A stretch of 64,000 bases of DNA, from positions 205,320-269,319 of the forward strand of contig JAJQZP010000411.1 of assembly GCA_025403435.1 (NCBI GenBank). The letters are read 5' to 3'. Origin of the DNA: Artocarpus heterophyllus (Eukaryota; Streptophyta; Magnoliopsida; Rosales; Moraceae). A model generated the notes under the pieces. The model searched no databases. It was not told the origin of the DNA and worked only from the letters and a program-made list of their open reading frames with translations. This document shows positions 49,429-61,025 of this stretch, piece by piece. Positions within the stretch are counted from its first letter, which is position 1. Each line of letters opens with the position of its first letter. A program made the position numbers and the translations under genes.

Positions 49429-52000
49429 TTTAGAAAACTTGTGATAGCAATATAACCGTTTAATTACTATTGGATTTAACTGCAACAAATAACACTTGTT
49501 CGTTTGATCATAATTATGAAAAAGGTGCTATTCTAGGTTTGATCACATCAAAGATCACCCCTGTCCTCGGTCAAAAGGGATTTGAGCGATTAATGCATTT
49601 AACCATAGCAAGAGTGCTCTTAAACCTTTCTTGAGCATTAGGGTCGGCGATATGGTTCATGATATAATAATACTTCCTGAAAATGATCACACAAATTTCA
49701 TGTGAAATTCGAGTCAACATGAAATTGACACAAAAAGAATGGGTCAATATAAGGTTAAACTTGCCTAACTCGAACATGACATGAAAGCCATAAAAAAATT
49801 TAAAAATATATTTTAGATCATATATTTTAGAGTTTTTATGAACTTGTGATATTGTGATAATTGTTCTCATAATTGTACGCTTTTATTTGCATAATTTTAG
49901 TCGATGTTATCATATTTTAGTAGGAAGACTTTTAGTTCTTTGTAATATATAAGAAAAAAAAAGTGTCAATAAAAGTATAGAACTTTCGCATGTTAATTTT
50001 GTGTCACTGGACAATTCAAGTCGTGTCGTGTTAAGCCATGAAGCAGTCATGTTGTATTTGTGTTGTGGTTTCAAAAAAATTCGTATCATAGGTTGGGTTC
50101 GAATTGGCTAAAAAATAAGAAAGAAACGACTAAAATCATGACATATGACACAAATTGCTACCTCTATTTAGCATGGTTGATTGTAGCATAAAGTGTTCTG
50201 AAAGCTTAGTGGAGAGAAAGGAGGAAAGAAAATGAACGTAAAATAAATTTTTGTTTATTTAGGAAATAGAAATACCATAGATTTAAAAATTTTAGAGCAA
50301 TAATTTCTCAATGCCTAGTGGAACTCATAAATTTTCTTCTCATGATGAGGGTCACTATATTTTTACGTGTATAATCAAGGTTGGTATATATTGTAAATAT
50401 CATATCATAAGATTTCTCGCTTCCATTATTGGCTTTTAAGTCTTTTACCGATTGATGTTGAGGGCATTTGATAATATAGTTGGAACTATAAGTTGGAATC
50501 AAAACATTATGGTATATGAGAGTTTTACACTGTAACAGTTAGAATTTATGAGTTTCAATTTGGTTTGCTAAACTAAACCAATGTAAATCTTGTTTTATGT
50601 GATTGATAGTGTTGTATAGTAAAAGGCAATTAATACTATAAAAAGAAAGACAAGAAGTTTATGACACAAACAAGAGAATACCAAGAGAAGAAGGAAGAAA
50701 GAAAAATAGGGATGAAATAACTTTTTAATGTCTAGTAGCAAAAACCATATGCCTAAAAAATTTTAGCACAATAGTTTTTTAAGTTATAAAAGTAGTTACA
50801 TGAGAAAATGATCTTTGATCAATAATAGTAGGGACAAAATTATGTTCATAAATGCGGGCACAGAAAAGTATCAAGGATTCACTAAAGGGGGCTGTGTGAG
50901 GTTTTCTGAGTCCTTCAAGATGTTGGAATAAAATTAATACTAATGAAGCGTTCATACATAGAGGATATTATTAAATGACTAATTGGTATAAATATAAAGT
51001 TCATATTCAATGAAATTAGAACGAGGAACTTTGAATTCTAATAAGGTTGTGGTGTTGTTTATTGCTTGATTAGAGGAACAATCTTATCCAGATTGTTATA
51101 ATGTTGATTACAAGAATAGAGACACCAGTGTATTGAGAATTTATTGAACAAGATCACAATAGCATTTGTCCTTTGAAAGCTTTTTTTGTCAATGTTGTTA
51201 GAACTTATTAGTTTTAATTACTATAGTGTAAAGGTCTTACATGTTACATTGTAAAGTAAAAGTATATTATAGTATAAAGCTCTCGCAGTTCCAACTATAT
51301 AGTTCCAACTACGTTAATAAACACATTATAAATTTGTTTAAATATAAAGAACTTATATTATATTATTTAAGTGGCTAATTTATAGATAGATGTCAATCCT
51401 AAGAGAATGATGGAATTATTCATATGTTGTCTCTTTTGATTTACTAATGAGTTATATGTATTTGGAGACCAATAACTCAAATGTTTTGGCGACATAATAC
51501 TATAGAAAGTAGAGAACATCACTTCACATATATGGAATCTATGACTACATTGTATGAAAATTAATAATATCCCCATGTATTGTTAGTAAGGGAACATGTG
51601 TGAAAAGAGCTCTCTGACATAAATTTTGATATTGGATATAGAATAAATTATCCAAATCCTTATTGATGATTTGTACATAAATAGCTCATCTATTGAAGTA
51701 TTAATAAAACTTTTAGATAAAACTGTAATCAGAGAGATCTGGTAAAACTATTACCTAGCTTTAATTGTGGATGCTAATAGTAGATGGTTTCATCCCTTGA
51801 CAATTGGTTAGAGGACATAAATATATATTTAAATAACGTACGCAAAAACCATATTTATTTTAACCTTGTACATAATTTTTAATTCCAAAACTAAATTTTT
51901 AGATTGTGATTGAAGGATGGGCATTGTGTAGTTTAAAGCTGACACGTGATAGATTTCCTATGGGCAAACTATATATATAATAGATTGTAGGACCTATGGA
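48900..52000. other. Intergenic DNA with degenerate MITEs
   Basis: No gene is supported. An AT microsatellite lies at about 49396-49426. Elements with the tgtaaag/ttacactgtaac core lie at about 50465-50590 and 51190-51335. The 99-codon minus frame at 49571-49870 has no recognisable domain. Confidence 0.4.
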
Positions 52001-52126
52001 TGGGTTTGGCGGGTGGCCGGCGGGTGCCGGACGATTTGAGAGATAAGAAATTTTCAAAAATCTCAACTCATAACCGCCTAATAGTGCCGCGGGTTGGGTT
52101 GGTATGAGGCAGGTGGGAGTGGACGG

Positions 52127-52589
52127 TTAGCAGATGGGTCGAACGGCTTGCAACAGCTTCCCTGCAAGCTTCCAAATTGAATTGCACAGGATCCAAACTA
52201 CCACCTTAATTATCCCCTTTATTCTTTGGTTCAGAACACATATCTGTTGCTCCTTGTCTTTTACCTTGAGCGGGTTATATTTTGGATGCACGTTAATAAG
52301 ATGGTTCCTCAAGCTATTAGTTTGGTGCCTCTTGCGATTAGCAGCATATATCAATGATGGCACGAAGCCTTAGGATCGTTAGGATCACCGCCTCAATCAT
52401 AGAAAAGTGACCCTAAACTTTTTGATTGTACTCTCTGGCTTCTTTTAACCCCTTGTTCTTCTTATTATTTTTGTTTTCCTTAATAGTTGGATCTTGTTCA
52501 TAGTTCTGTTGATTATTCCTATCATCAACAAGAATAGGTGTCTCCAGCGCATTTCTCGATTTTTTTTTTTCCACAGAAGAAGAATCCAT
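52127..52589 (-). pseudogene. hAT transposase, N-terminal part, broken
   Basis: The minus-strand start at 52589 reads MDSSSVEKKKSRNALETP, a low-complexity acidic/basic head. It is followed in shifted frames by GGDPNDPKASCH, then YAANRKRHQTNSLRNHL, which is the BED zinc finger of hAT transposases (cysteines then the KRHxTxxLxNHL helix), and FNLEACREAVA, a conserved hAT segment. Lesions: an in-frame TAG after EYNQKV, frameshifts in the finger and after KEQQI, and a TAA before GGSLDPVQ. The frame is cut off at about 52140, where G/C-rich hAT-end-like DNA begins (52000-52135). The catalytic domain is absent. Confidence 0.75.
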
Positions 52590-53122
52590 ATGCTAAACCC
52601 GTCGAATAATTAAAAAAAAAAAAGAAATAAAAACATTGAAAGAAAGCAAACAACTAAGAAAATTCAGAACAAAAAAATAAAAAAATAAAAAAGCTATCAC
52701 ACAACTCAAACATTGGAGCTGTTGAAAGCAAATACCGTGATATTAGGAATTCTTCAAACATGAATACATAATATAAGTAATTTTTATAATACATAATATG
52801 TAATATACATGACACTTTAAGCATAAAGAAAGTTTTTAATCTTTTGTTTTTAATCCAACATGAATACATCATATAAGCAACCATTTTCTAAATCATTCAT
52901 TCTTTTTTTCTTTATTCAAACAGTGAGTAGAGAGAAAAAGAAAACTACGAACATTTTGTACTATGCGGTTTAAATTTTTATCAGAAAAGAGTAAAAAGAA
53001 AATTACCAATTTACCATAGAGTCAAGATGCGACGAGCTGAGGACACTGATCGGAGCAAATGATGGTTGTCTATGGGACGTCTTTTAAGTGTTGCGGCAGG
53101 TGCTTGAGAGTCGAAGACTTAT

Positions 53123-53277
53123 AGGGTGTTTGGAAGAGTAGTTTAAATTAGTAGTTTGAACTACAAACAGTGTAAAGCTTTCATATGTTACTGTAAAAAA
53201 CTATAGTATAAATTCTCACATGTTACAGTTCTCAAATTCAAACTGATGATTTAAACTACTCTTTTAAATATCTTATT
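53123..53277. mobile_element. MITE with tgtaaagc core
   Basis: Left end agggtgtttggaagagtagttt mirrors the right end aaactactcttttaaatatctt. Centre: cagtgtaaagctttcatatgttac. Confidence 0.55.
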
Positions 53278-53575
53278 AAAGTCAAATAATTTTAATCGTT
53301 TAAGAGGAGTGATGAGATGAGAGGTTGAAGAAAGAGGAGTCGGAGATGGAGAGTTTCATTTTTTTTAAGTGTATAGAGATATTTCAATTTTCAATGGTTA
53401 AAGTTTAAAATGATTACAAAAGAAGGGAGACAATATTAGAAATTTAGAATTACTCAATTAGAAAATTTAAAAGTTCGCTTCTGACTTCCCAATTCCATAT
53501 ATTCCATATAACAAAGACAACGACGACGACAGCAGCAGCAACGACAATAATAAGGAATCAAGTAATTTAAAAAGC

Positions 53576-53616
53576 TTATATATATACACATATATATATA
53601 TATATATATATATATT
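53576..53616. repeat. AT microsatellite
   Basis: TA dinucleotides with short interruptions. Confidence 0.85.
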
Positions 53617-53831
53617 AATGCGTATTAAGATGGCCTCTATCAAAAATTCAAAACCGTCCCTATCAGGCGGGCAGGTAAAAAACTGCCCAAATTAGGCAGG
53701 TGGCTATGTGGACATGTTTAACCAAACAGAGTGGCGATTGGGTGACTGGCTTCAACTATTTGTAAGGTTTGACAAACTTTAATGGATTGTGATAATTATT
53801 CCAAATAAAGTAATTACTATGATTAGTTTAT

Positions 53832-55075
53832 GGGAAAATTTTAGATTAGTACCACTTGTTATATTAAAAAATACGTTTGGTATCTTGTATTTTAGAATGT
53901 TTTATATCGGTATCTCAACCTTTTAGAAAATCTTTTTTAGTATTCAGAAGCCTTTTTTTAGGATAAAAAAAAATATCCTTTTGCATAATTGACTGAAATT
54001 TTAAGTAAACAAAAAACCCAAAATCTAAAAAAAAAAAATACAAACAAAAACTCAAAAATTCATGCTTGTGCTTATGAAAAAACCCAGGCATGAATTGACT
54101 AAAATAACCCAGTCTCTTGTGCTCAAGCTGCCTATAAAGAAGAACAGTTCTCCTTTATTATCAGCCATGACTATTATCTTCATCCATTCCATTTTTCCTT
54201 AAAACCAAATCCATTTTCCCCTCTTTTTGCTGCAAAAATTAATATATATATATATATAGATGTTTTTCTAAAAAAACCAATGTTGTTCTTTGCATCACAA
54301 AAGCTCTTAATTAATGATGATGGAGAAGTCCATTAGCTTTTCGAAAGATAGCAACAGCAGGACATCGGAGTCTCCAATTCAGAAAGAAACAGAGGAAAAT
54401 GAAATCAATGCTGAAGATATTCATCCTTCTACAAATTCCAGTTCTAGCCTTGCTCAAATCGAAAACCCTAGCGATCGCGAGCGTGACGGTGAGAGAACCG
54501 AAGAAGTACAAAGAGGAGGAAGAGAAACGGTGGGAGAAGAAGGAGTGGAGGCGAACAAGAAATCGAGGTTTTGAAGAATCAGCTGGCGAAGAATCCAGCT
54601 GGGAAGCCGCGGCAGTTTAAGGCGATCACGGAGGCTTTTCAGGGATGGCATAAGGTGGACAACATGATCAAGAAGGCAAAGGAGTTAGGGGAGAGGAAAT
54701 TGAGCGATGCTGATTCGATGGATTGGTAGATTTTGGGGATTTCATCTATGAGAGAGGGGATTTCGTCCTTAAAGCTCGGTGGATATGGTAGATTTTAGGG
54801 ATGAGGATGAGAAAGAGAGTTTTGGGGATGGGGATAGTAGAGTTTTGGGTTTATTGAAATTTTGAGGTTTTTTTTTTAGATTTTGGGTTTTTCTCCTCAA
54901 AATTTTCGGCTAATTATACAAAAGGGTATTTGTGTCTTCTTATGTCCTCAAAAGGCCTCTGAATACTAAAAAAAGATTTTCTAAAAGGTTAAAGTACCGA
55001 TATAAATTATTCCAAAACATAGGATACCAAACACATATTTTGATATAACACATGATACTTAATTGAAAATTTTCC
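53832..55075. mobile_element. Pack-MULE-like element with 9-bp target duplication
   Basis: The element is 1,244 bp with terminal inverted repeats of about 200-240 bp: left GGGAAAATTTTAGATTAG and right (reversed) GGAAAATTTTCAATTAAG. Further inside, tttggtatcttgt, atatcggtat and ccttttagaaaatc recur in mirrored order. Flanks are ttagtttat (53823-53831) and ttagcttat (55076-55084), 8 of 9 identical, the 9-bp duplication of Mutator-type elements. It encodes no transposase; its centre carries a host gene fragment (54315-54729). Confidence 0.85.
54315..54729 (+). pseudogene. Captured fragment of a MYB/SANT gene (MAMYB type)
   Basis: Inside the Pack-MULE. One frame (54399-54620) contains a basic/acidic KKYKEEEEKRWEKKEWRR segment; the next (54562-54729) contains IEVLKNQLAKNPAGKPRQF, then FQGWHKVDNMIKKAKELGE, ending at TAG. 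The second part resembles the first SANT-like repeat of the plant membrane-anchored MYB protein (MAMYB) family, in which a Trp-rich helix, GKP and VIKKAKELGE are typical. The two parts are out of frame and the second SANT repeat is missing. The GC content is higher than in the TIRs, as expected of captured exons. Family naming is by eye. Confidence 0.5.
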
Positions 55076-55779
55076 TTAGCTTATATAATTACATGAGCCG
55101 ATTTACTGTGTTTTCATACAAACAAACAAACAAAAACCTAATTCTTTTGATTTTGCAAACTATTTTTTTCCAACAAATTCCCCTTTCTCCAGCCGAAAGA
55201 AGAGAATACATCATGAATAAAGGAATAGTTCTGAACTTTACATGTTATGGTGCATGTGTAGATGCACACGTATATTTAAATAACGTACGTAAAATTCTTC
55301 CCACTTTTTATTTTTTTTCCCTAGGGGCTTATACATGGTCGCTAATTCAAGGCTTTGTGGTAATGGAAGGAACCCATCATACATAGCACAACATAGGATA
55401 AATATTGAATAAAAAATATGATGAAAAAAAATACGAGCACGTGATCATAATGGGCATTGATATATAATCATGGTGGTGACGGTGGCATAATGGGCGCTGG
55501 TGATGGGCCATGACCGTTTGTACTGTAGCTAGTTTCTCTTCACAAAAAATTTATCAATACAATTATACGCCAAAAAGAAAGGCTTAAGAAACGTAAAATT
55601 GACAACACTAACAAAAGAAACAAAAGAAAATTTATGAGACCCTCTCACTGGCAGGTCCACCTTATCACTTACTTGTTATGTCACTTTGATATTCAGTTTG
55701 TTTTGTTTTGGTTTTTTACGGTGCAAGTGGGCATTTTTTTTTTTTTTTGTTGTTTATAATACTCGGAGGGTTTTCAGGT

Positions 55780-56135
55780 CTTTTGCAATGATAGAAAGCC
55801 GTTGCAAAAAGTCAATAGCTGTCGCAAATATAGTTTTTTATAACGACATGTCGTTACCGCTATGTCGTCGCTAATAACTAGTCACTAATAATATTATTGC
55901 GACGACTTTTTTTTTGCGACGACAAATAGTCGCAAAAAAGTCGCTGCAATTACGACGTCATACTCGTCGATTAATATAATGTGGCAACAGTTTTTAGTGA
56001 TGATAATTTTGAAAAAAGTCATCACAATAACTTGTGTTGATGTTGACATGGACTTGTTTATTTGCGACGACTTTTTGAAAAAATTTGTCTCAAATATCTT
56101 AGTTTTTTACGACAACATTGTCGTTGCAATTTATT
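55780..56135. mobile_element. Subterminal repeats of a CACTA-type element
   Basis: Many copies of a short motif in both orientations (ttgcgacgac, gtcgcaaa, gtcgttgcaa, tcgtcgc). Clusters of short direct and inverted CG-containing motifs are typical of CACTA (En/Spm) subterminal regions. The exact CACTA end was not located. Confidence 0.5.
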
Positions 56136-56359
56136 TTTTTACAATATTTTATTTTTAATATTTAATATATATTTAATATTTAATATATTTAAATTTTTAA
56201 TATTTTTAAATAGGAATAATCGAATTATTATAATAACAAAATAAAAATTTAATATTAAAAAGGCAGTTGATAATACATTGTTCTAATAATAAAATAAGAA
56301 TCAAAGCAAACATAATTTGTTAAAATATTGAACAAAGAAAAAAATACAATATAATCTCC

Positions 56360-57830
56360 TAAATTTGCAGCATCATTGATGCCATCATTGTTGTCATTAG
56401 TCGTGTTTGGGGGAGGCAGATGACCTAATCAAACAAAAGTTGGTGGAGTCATCATTGGCCGGAGTTGGGCTCTAGGCACAAACTAGCCCACCAACTCTAT
56501 CAATGACGTGTAGATTTGGTACAAAGTTGTGTTGTACTCGGCCGATCTTCATAGAAAATCTTCCAGATGTGGGTCAACAAGAGTCGAAGACGTTCCATCC
56601 GACCAGGAGCTTGAGGATGAACGATTGCCCATGTGAGAGTAAATCCTATATAGGAGTGTAGGGCCTAGTCTAGTCTTGTGTCTTCTACGTCGACCTAGGA
56701 CATGCTCTAAAATTCCTTCCTCATTAAGCGTAAGTTCCGCTGAAGAGGTTGCAAATTGTGTCATCTGGGTATGTCTCTCCTACTCCATCATATTCTACAC
56801 AAATAACGTTTTACACATGTTATAAATAAACAAAGTAATTTGAATAAGAGAAGATAGCATTGAAAATTTAAAGTACTTACAAAAATCTGCTATGCTTGGG
56901 GGTTAACCCAAGTCTACCTATGACGATGCATGTCTGCCCAGTTGTCTATGGCAGACATCGATTGCTTAGTCTTTGTGTTGGCCTGTCCATCTATTTAAAT
57001 GTGTTAGAATATAATATATTCTTTGATAACTTTTAAGATTCCTTGTAATTGAATAAACTTACTAACTTTCGTGTGGTGATGCTGGGAGATGGATATCCGA
57101 CGATGCAAACTTGACCTTTTTTGGTTGCCATGATTGTTTTTATTCGTTGCTGACTTTTTCTGTTTATCATAGTTTTTAGCAGTAGCAATAATGAAAGTCT
57201 CATATCTAATAAATAACCAACTTATCAAATATACAATTACCTGAAATCTCTCAAATATGAACCATCGCAGCAACGACCGTAGTGTTCTTGATTCCTAAGG
57301 CTCGGGGGGAAAGGGGGTTGGCTTTGATATATGCCTCATTTATTGGTCCTCCAAGTGCTTTAAAGTGTTCGTTGAGGTCCTCTTCCAATCCTTATAGCAC
57401 TGGCTGCCTCTCTATCGACCACACCATAGAGGATGCTATCCAACCTTGGTAATTCAATGCAAACTAATCCTGTAACACATTCAAGATTATAATAATTACT
57501 TTTATTATGTTCTATAAAAATTATATACTATACAAATTATGTTCTATAAGGATGAAGTTGAATAGATATCAGCATGCGCTACTGAATTTGTCTCTTATGC
57601 TGGGCATTAACATCTTTCCAAGCATCATAGCATGGCTCACATGCATCCCGAGTATATATACCTGTGGCACTTTCGAACCACGACCCAAAGCACCCAGAAG
57701 CCTTTTAGGTACCACCGGCCTCGTCAAATGTGACTGAAACTTTTCCGTACTCCTCTATATATCTGTGATCTCATGCCCTTTTGCCTTTCCTTGACCAGTA
57801 TGCGACGAGGTGTGGCATCTGGTGCTGTAA
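56360..57830 (-). pseudogene. CACTA (En/Spm) second ORF, broken
   Basis: Minus-strand fragments: CEPCYDAWKDV near 57620, NKNNHGNQKRSSLHRR near 57110-57150, and LTLNEEGILEHVLGRRRRHK near 56700. The order and content (a short W-containing block, a K/N-rich NR-type block before the His-rich motif, then a block like that preceding 'VLG.R.G...G') resemble the plant Ptta/En/Spm transposase-associated ORF. Introns may separate the blocks (possible sites near 56880, 57000, 57060). Frames are broken by stops. No TPase ORF is seen. Confidence 0.45.
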
Positions 57831-57839
57831 ACATCAAGA

Positions 57840-58710
57840 AACATTTCAGATTAAAATTAGTTGACTAAATCAACTATACAAATTTACAATTAGGTTGTAA
57901 CATACCCGACGAACAGCATGACGACTCTCTATATGGGTTGGGTGAAGGTTGTGCTCCACGTGCAGGGCTTGTACATATAGCAACTTGTCCAGACATATAC
58001 AATTGTTGTCAAATAAAAGGTTTAATGTCATTATTATGTACTATAATAATTCAACATTTGTAGACTCTGTATCTTGAACCATTATCACGTCTAAAGTAAA
58101 CTTATACAAGCGTGTGCAAAATAAAAACATAAATTTGTACTCGCATATATTGTTTTTTGTAACAATAAAGATCATTTTTTTTCCTTGTTCTTTTTATTGT
58201 TGTTTTTTTTTTCTTTTTCTTTTTGTGTACACTGTTTTTGGTGCTCCCCTACAAACTCAAGTCCCTTTGAAGACTCTTGGATTGCATTTTACTATATAGG
58301 AATGTTGCCCTAGTTTCGTCAATAGATCTTACGTCACGTAATAAATAAAAAAAAGAAATTGGTATCTTATAGAAAATTTATGTTCGCAAATTAAAACTGT
58401 CTGAAAATGAGTATATACACACTATACATGTATAATTTAAAAATGAGACACCCTTTTAAGGAGGGATATATGCCCAATTCCCGATTAATTAAGTCTAACA
58501 TTTCTAGGTTGTCTCAATGGCCTTTAAGCAGTGGGAGAGTCAAAACTTTTGTTGAATGGAGGGACTATAGAGAAAAAAAGAGACAGAGAGAGAATATTTT
58601 ATCAAATAAATAGATAGTTATATTTTTTATTATTGAGTGGAGACATAATTATAATTTTTTTTGTCAAATGAGAGCATAATGATATTATTTTTCATTTATT
58701 CAGAAAGAAC
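57840..58710. other. Intergenic or transposon-derived DNA
   Basis: 57895-57990 is GC-richer and may continue the CACTA reading on the minus strand. The rest is AT-rich with no gene. Confidence 0.35.
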
Positions 58711-58712
58711 AT

Positions 58713-61025
58713 TGTAATGCCCCTATGTGGGAATCAACAGTATTGAATAAATAAAAATGAACTTAATTCAATATCATTCAAATCAATAGAGCAGTGCCCA
58801 TGGGTCTTTAAACAAAAATAAAAATAGACGTTTAAATACAAACCACAGTTTTTAGTGTAGCACCAAATATTTAAAATACGGTCATCATCACCACAGTACA
58901 ATTCCTATATAACTTAACACAGCCATCACAAAAGCAATACAAATCCTACATGTTCTAGATGAGTTACAAATAAATAAGATCTTCCAACACAAAACCAGGA
59001 GTGTTGTTGCCTATTCCTCGTCAAAAAAGTTGCACTGAGTTCCACCTGAGAGATGTAAATATGATAGGGATGAGCATCGACATACCCAGTAGGGAAAATC
59101 ATTACTCACCTTAAGGTTTTGTTCATTACCACATTAAAACTGCATGGTTAGTTAGTTACCATCATATTCCGATTATGAGGTTCATATGATTACATTCTAT
59201 GGATACCATAGTTAATCATTATTGAGTTTCATATTTTACATATATACAAATATTACAATTCATCATTATTCTTAGGTATCCACGTTAAATAGAGTATCAC
59301 TCAACTCATTGAAACCCAAATGGGCGGCGCTTGGCCACCCTCCAAACATTCCAAAGGAGTTCTGGTGAGGGGATATCAAGCCCCAAGTCCTCACCAAGTC
59401 GATTCCTGTATAATGCGTTCTGGGACTTTCGACTCAAGGAAGCGTCATCACCTCCCCTAGTTTACCTTTTAGGGCATTCGTGGCCAAGACGTAACTGCCG
59501 CCCTCTTCACGTCTCACCATTCCTCTATATTCAATTATTATTTATAGAGTCAGTTTTTCTAACTACGCTTCTCAATTTACAACATATGTCAAATCATTAT
59601 GTTCCTTGCTATACAATACAGGATGAGTTCATATCATCATGTTATAGATATAATTATATACATTCAAATATCATATACATATCTTGCAACATAAAACAAC
59701 CAAATTTTAATTTACCAGACCATCACAAAAGATGAGTAATAGAATCTCCATCTTTTCACAAATATCCACTGATAATTTTCAGATTACTAATTCACCACGT
59801 AAGCTCCAAGTACGTTGTTATCCTAAAACGTATAAAGTAACTATACTTTAACTTAAATCATAATTTTTAATTATGCTAATTTATTATTATGTTTATTAGT
59901 ATCCATAATTATTAACATACTAAAATTGTAAATATCAGTTTTCTAACTTAATTTTAGTAAATTATAAAATAACAATAAAATAATATATATATATGAATTT
60001 TATTTTAGTACAAAATATATTAAATTAGATTTTTAAAATAAATAATACAATTTTAAAATATTTATAATTAGAATAATTAAAAAGTTTGATAGTTATAAAA
60101 TTATTTGAAATTATAACCTGTATAGAAAACTATTTATTATTTCTGAACCATTAACTATCAAATAACTATCCTTGTCCTAGTGGTCTGGCCCTCTTTTACT
60201 TGACATGAGGTTGGGGGTTCGAATCCTATTTAAAGCTTCTTTTTTATTGAATTTCTGTATGAAAAAAAAATGACATGTAGTTTCTGTGAAAATGAGATGC
60301 AATTTATAGGAAAAACAATATATCGTTTCTGAAAAATGACCCGCTTGGAAAACTCATACAGAGAACCTAAAATTCGAGTTCTAAGCTTTTTAATCCAATT
60401 CTTAATTCCTACTAGCTTTTTAAACATAAAAAACTATCTAAACATCAAAAACATATATTTCACAATCTGCATACCAAAATACAGCTTAAATCAAAGTTCA
60501 AGTTTTAGAAATCTAACCTCAAAACTTAGTTCAAAAGTTGAGTTTTGATCTTGGAAACGTTCAAACCACTTCAATCCTTGAGTTTGCAAGTGGTTATTTG
60601 TGGATATTTGAGAAAAATGACTTGAAGATTTTACTTGAGTTTTGCCTTGAACTTTCTCTGCTTTTGGCTTTGTTATTAAGGAAGAAGAAGAGAAGAGAAA
60701 AGAGGAAGGCAGGGAGAATAAGGGACGTGGAAAGGAGATGGAGCTGGATTGATTTAAAACGACGTAAAATAATGGAAGGGAGGGGGACAAGGCAGGTAAG
60801 TCAGGGAAGGGATTTGAAAGAAAGAAATGAAGAAGCAGGTTGAGGAGAAGATGTCCATATCTCGTCAGGAAACTTTGTCAAAAAAATGCCAAAGTGGCAT
60901 TTTTGTAAATAAGTTAAACATCTACGGAACGATTTAGAAATTTTCAAATACAATTAAAATTTCAAATTGCCATGTTTATATATTAAATTTATAAAATTAT
61001 TCCTGTTAAAATAATGGGTGTTATA
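58713..61025 (-). mobile_element. 3' LTR of a Ty3/gypsy chromovirus
   Basis: The plus strand begins TGTAATGCCCC and ends GGGTGTTATA, so on the minus strand the LTR starts TATAACACCC (usual TGTAACACCC with one change) and ends GGGGCATTACA. It follows directly after the pol/chromodomain end, whose last segment matches the common plant 'ttcgaggatgaaattttt' junction. Length about 2.3 kb, in the range of Tekay/Del elements. A SINE is nested at about 60165-60245. The 134-codon plus frame (59331-59735) is not a gene. Confidence 0.65.
60165..60245 (+). mobile_element. tRNA-derived SINE nested in the LTR
   Basis: Box A TGTCCTAGTGG (60173-60183) and box B GGTTCGAATCC (60216-60226, a perfect consensus), then a T/A-rich tail. 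Spacing fits a tRNA-like head. Confidence 0.65.

Noticed and set aside
60216..60226. Possible true tRNA gene
   Set aside because: Box A and box B are present, but the sequence around them cannot fold into a full cloverleaf with an acceptor stem. It fits a SINE head.
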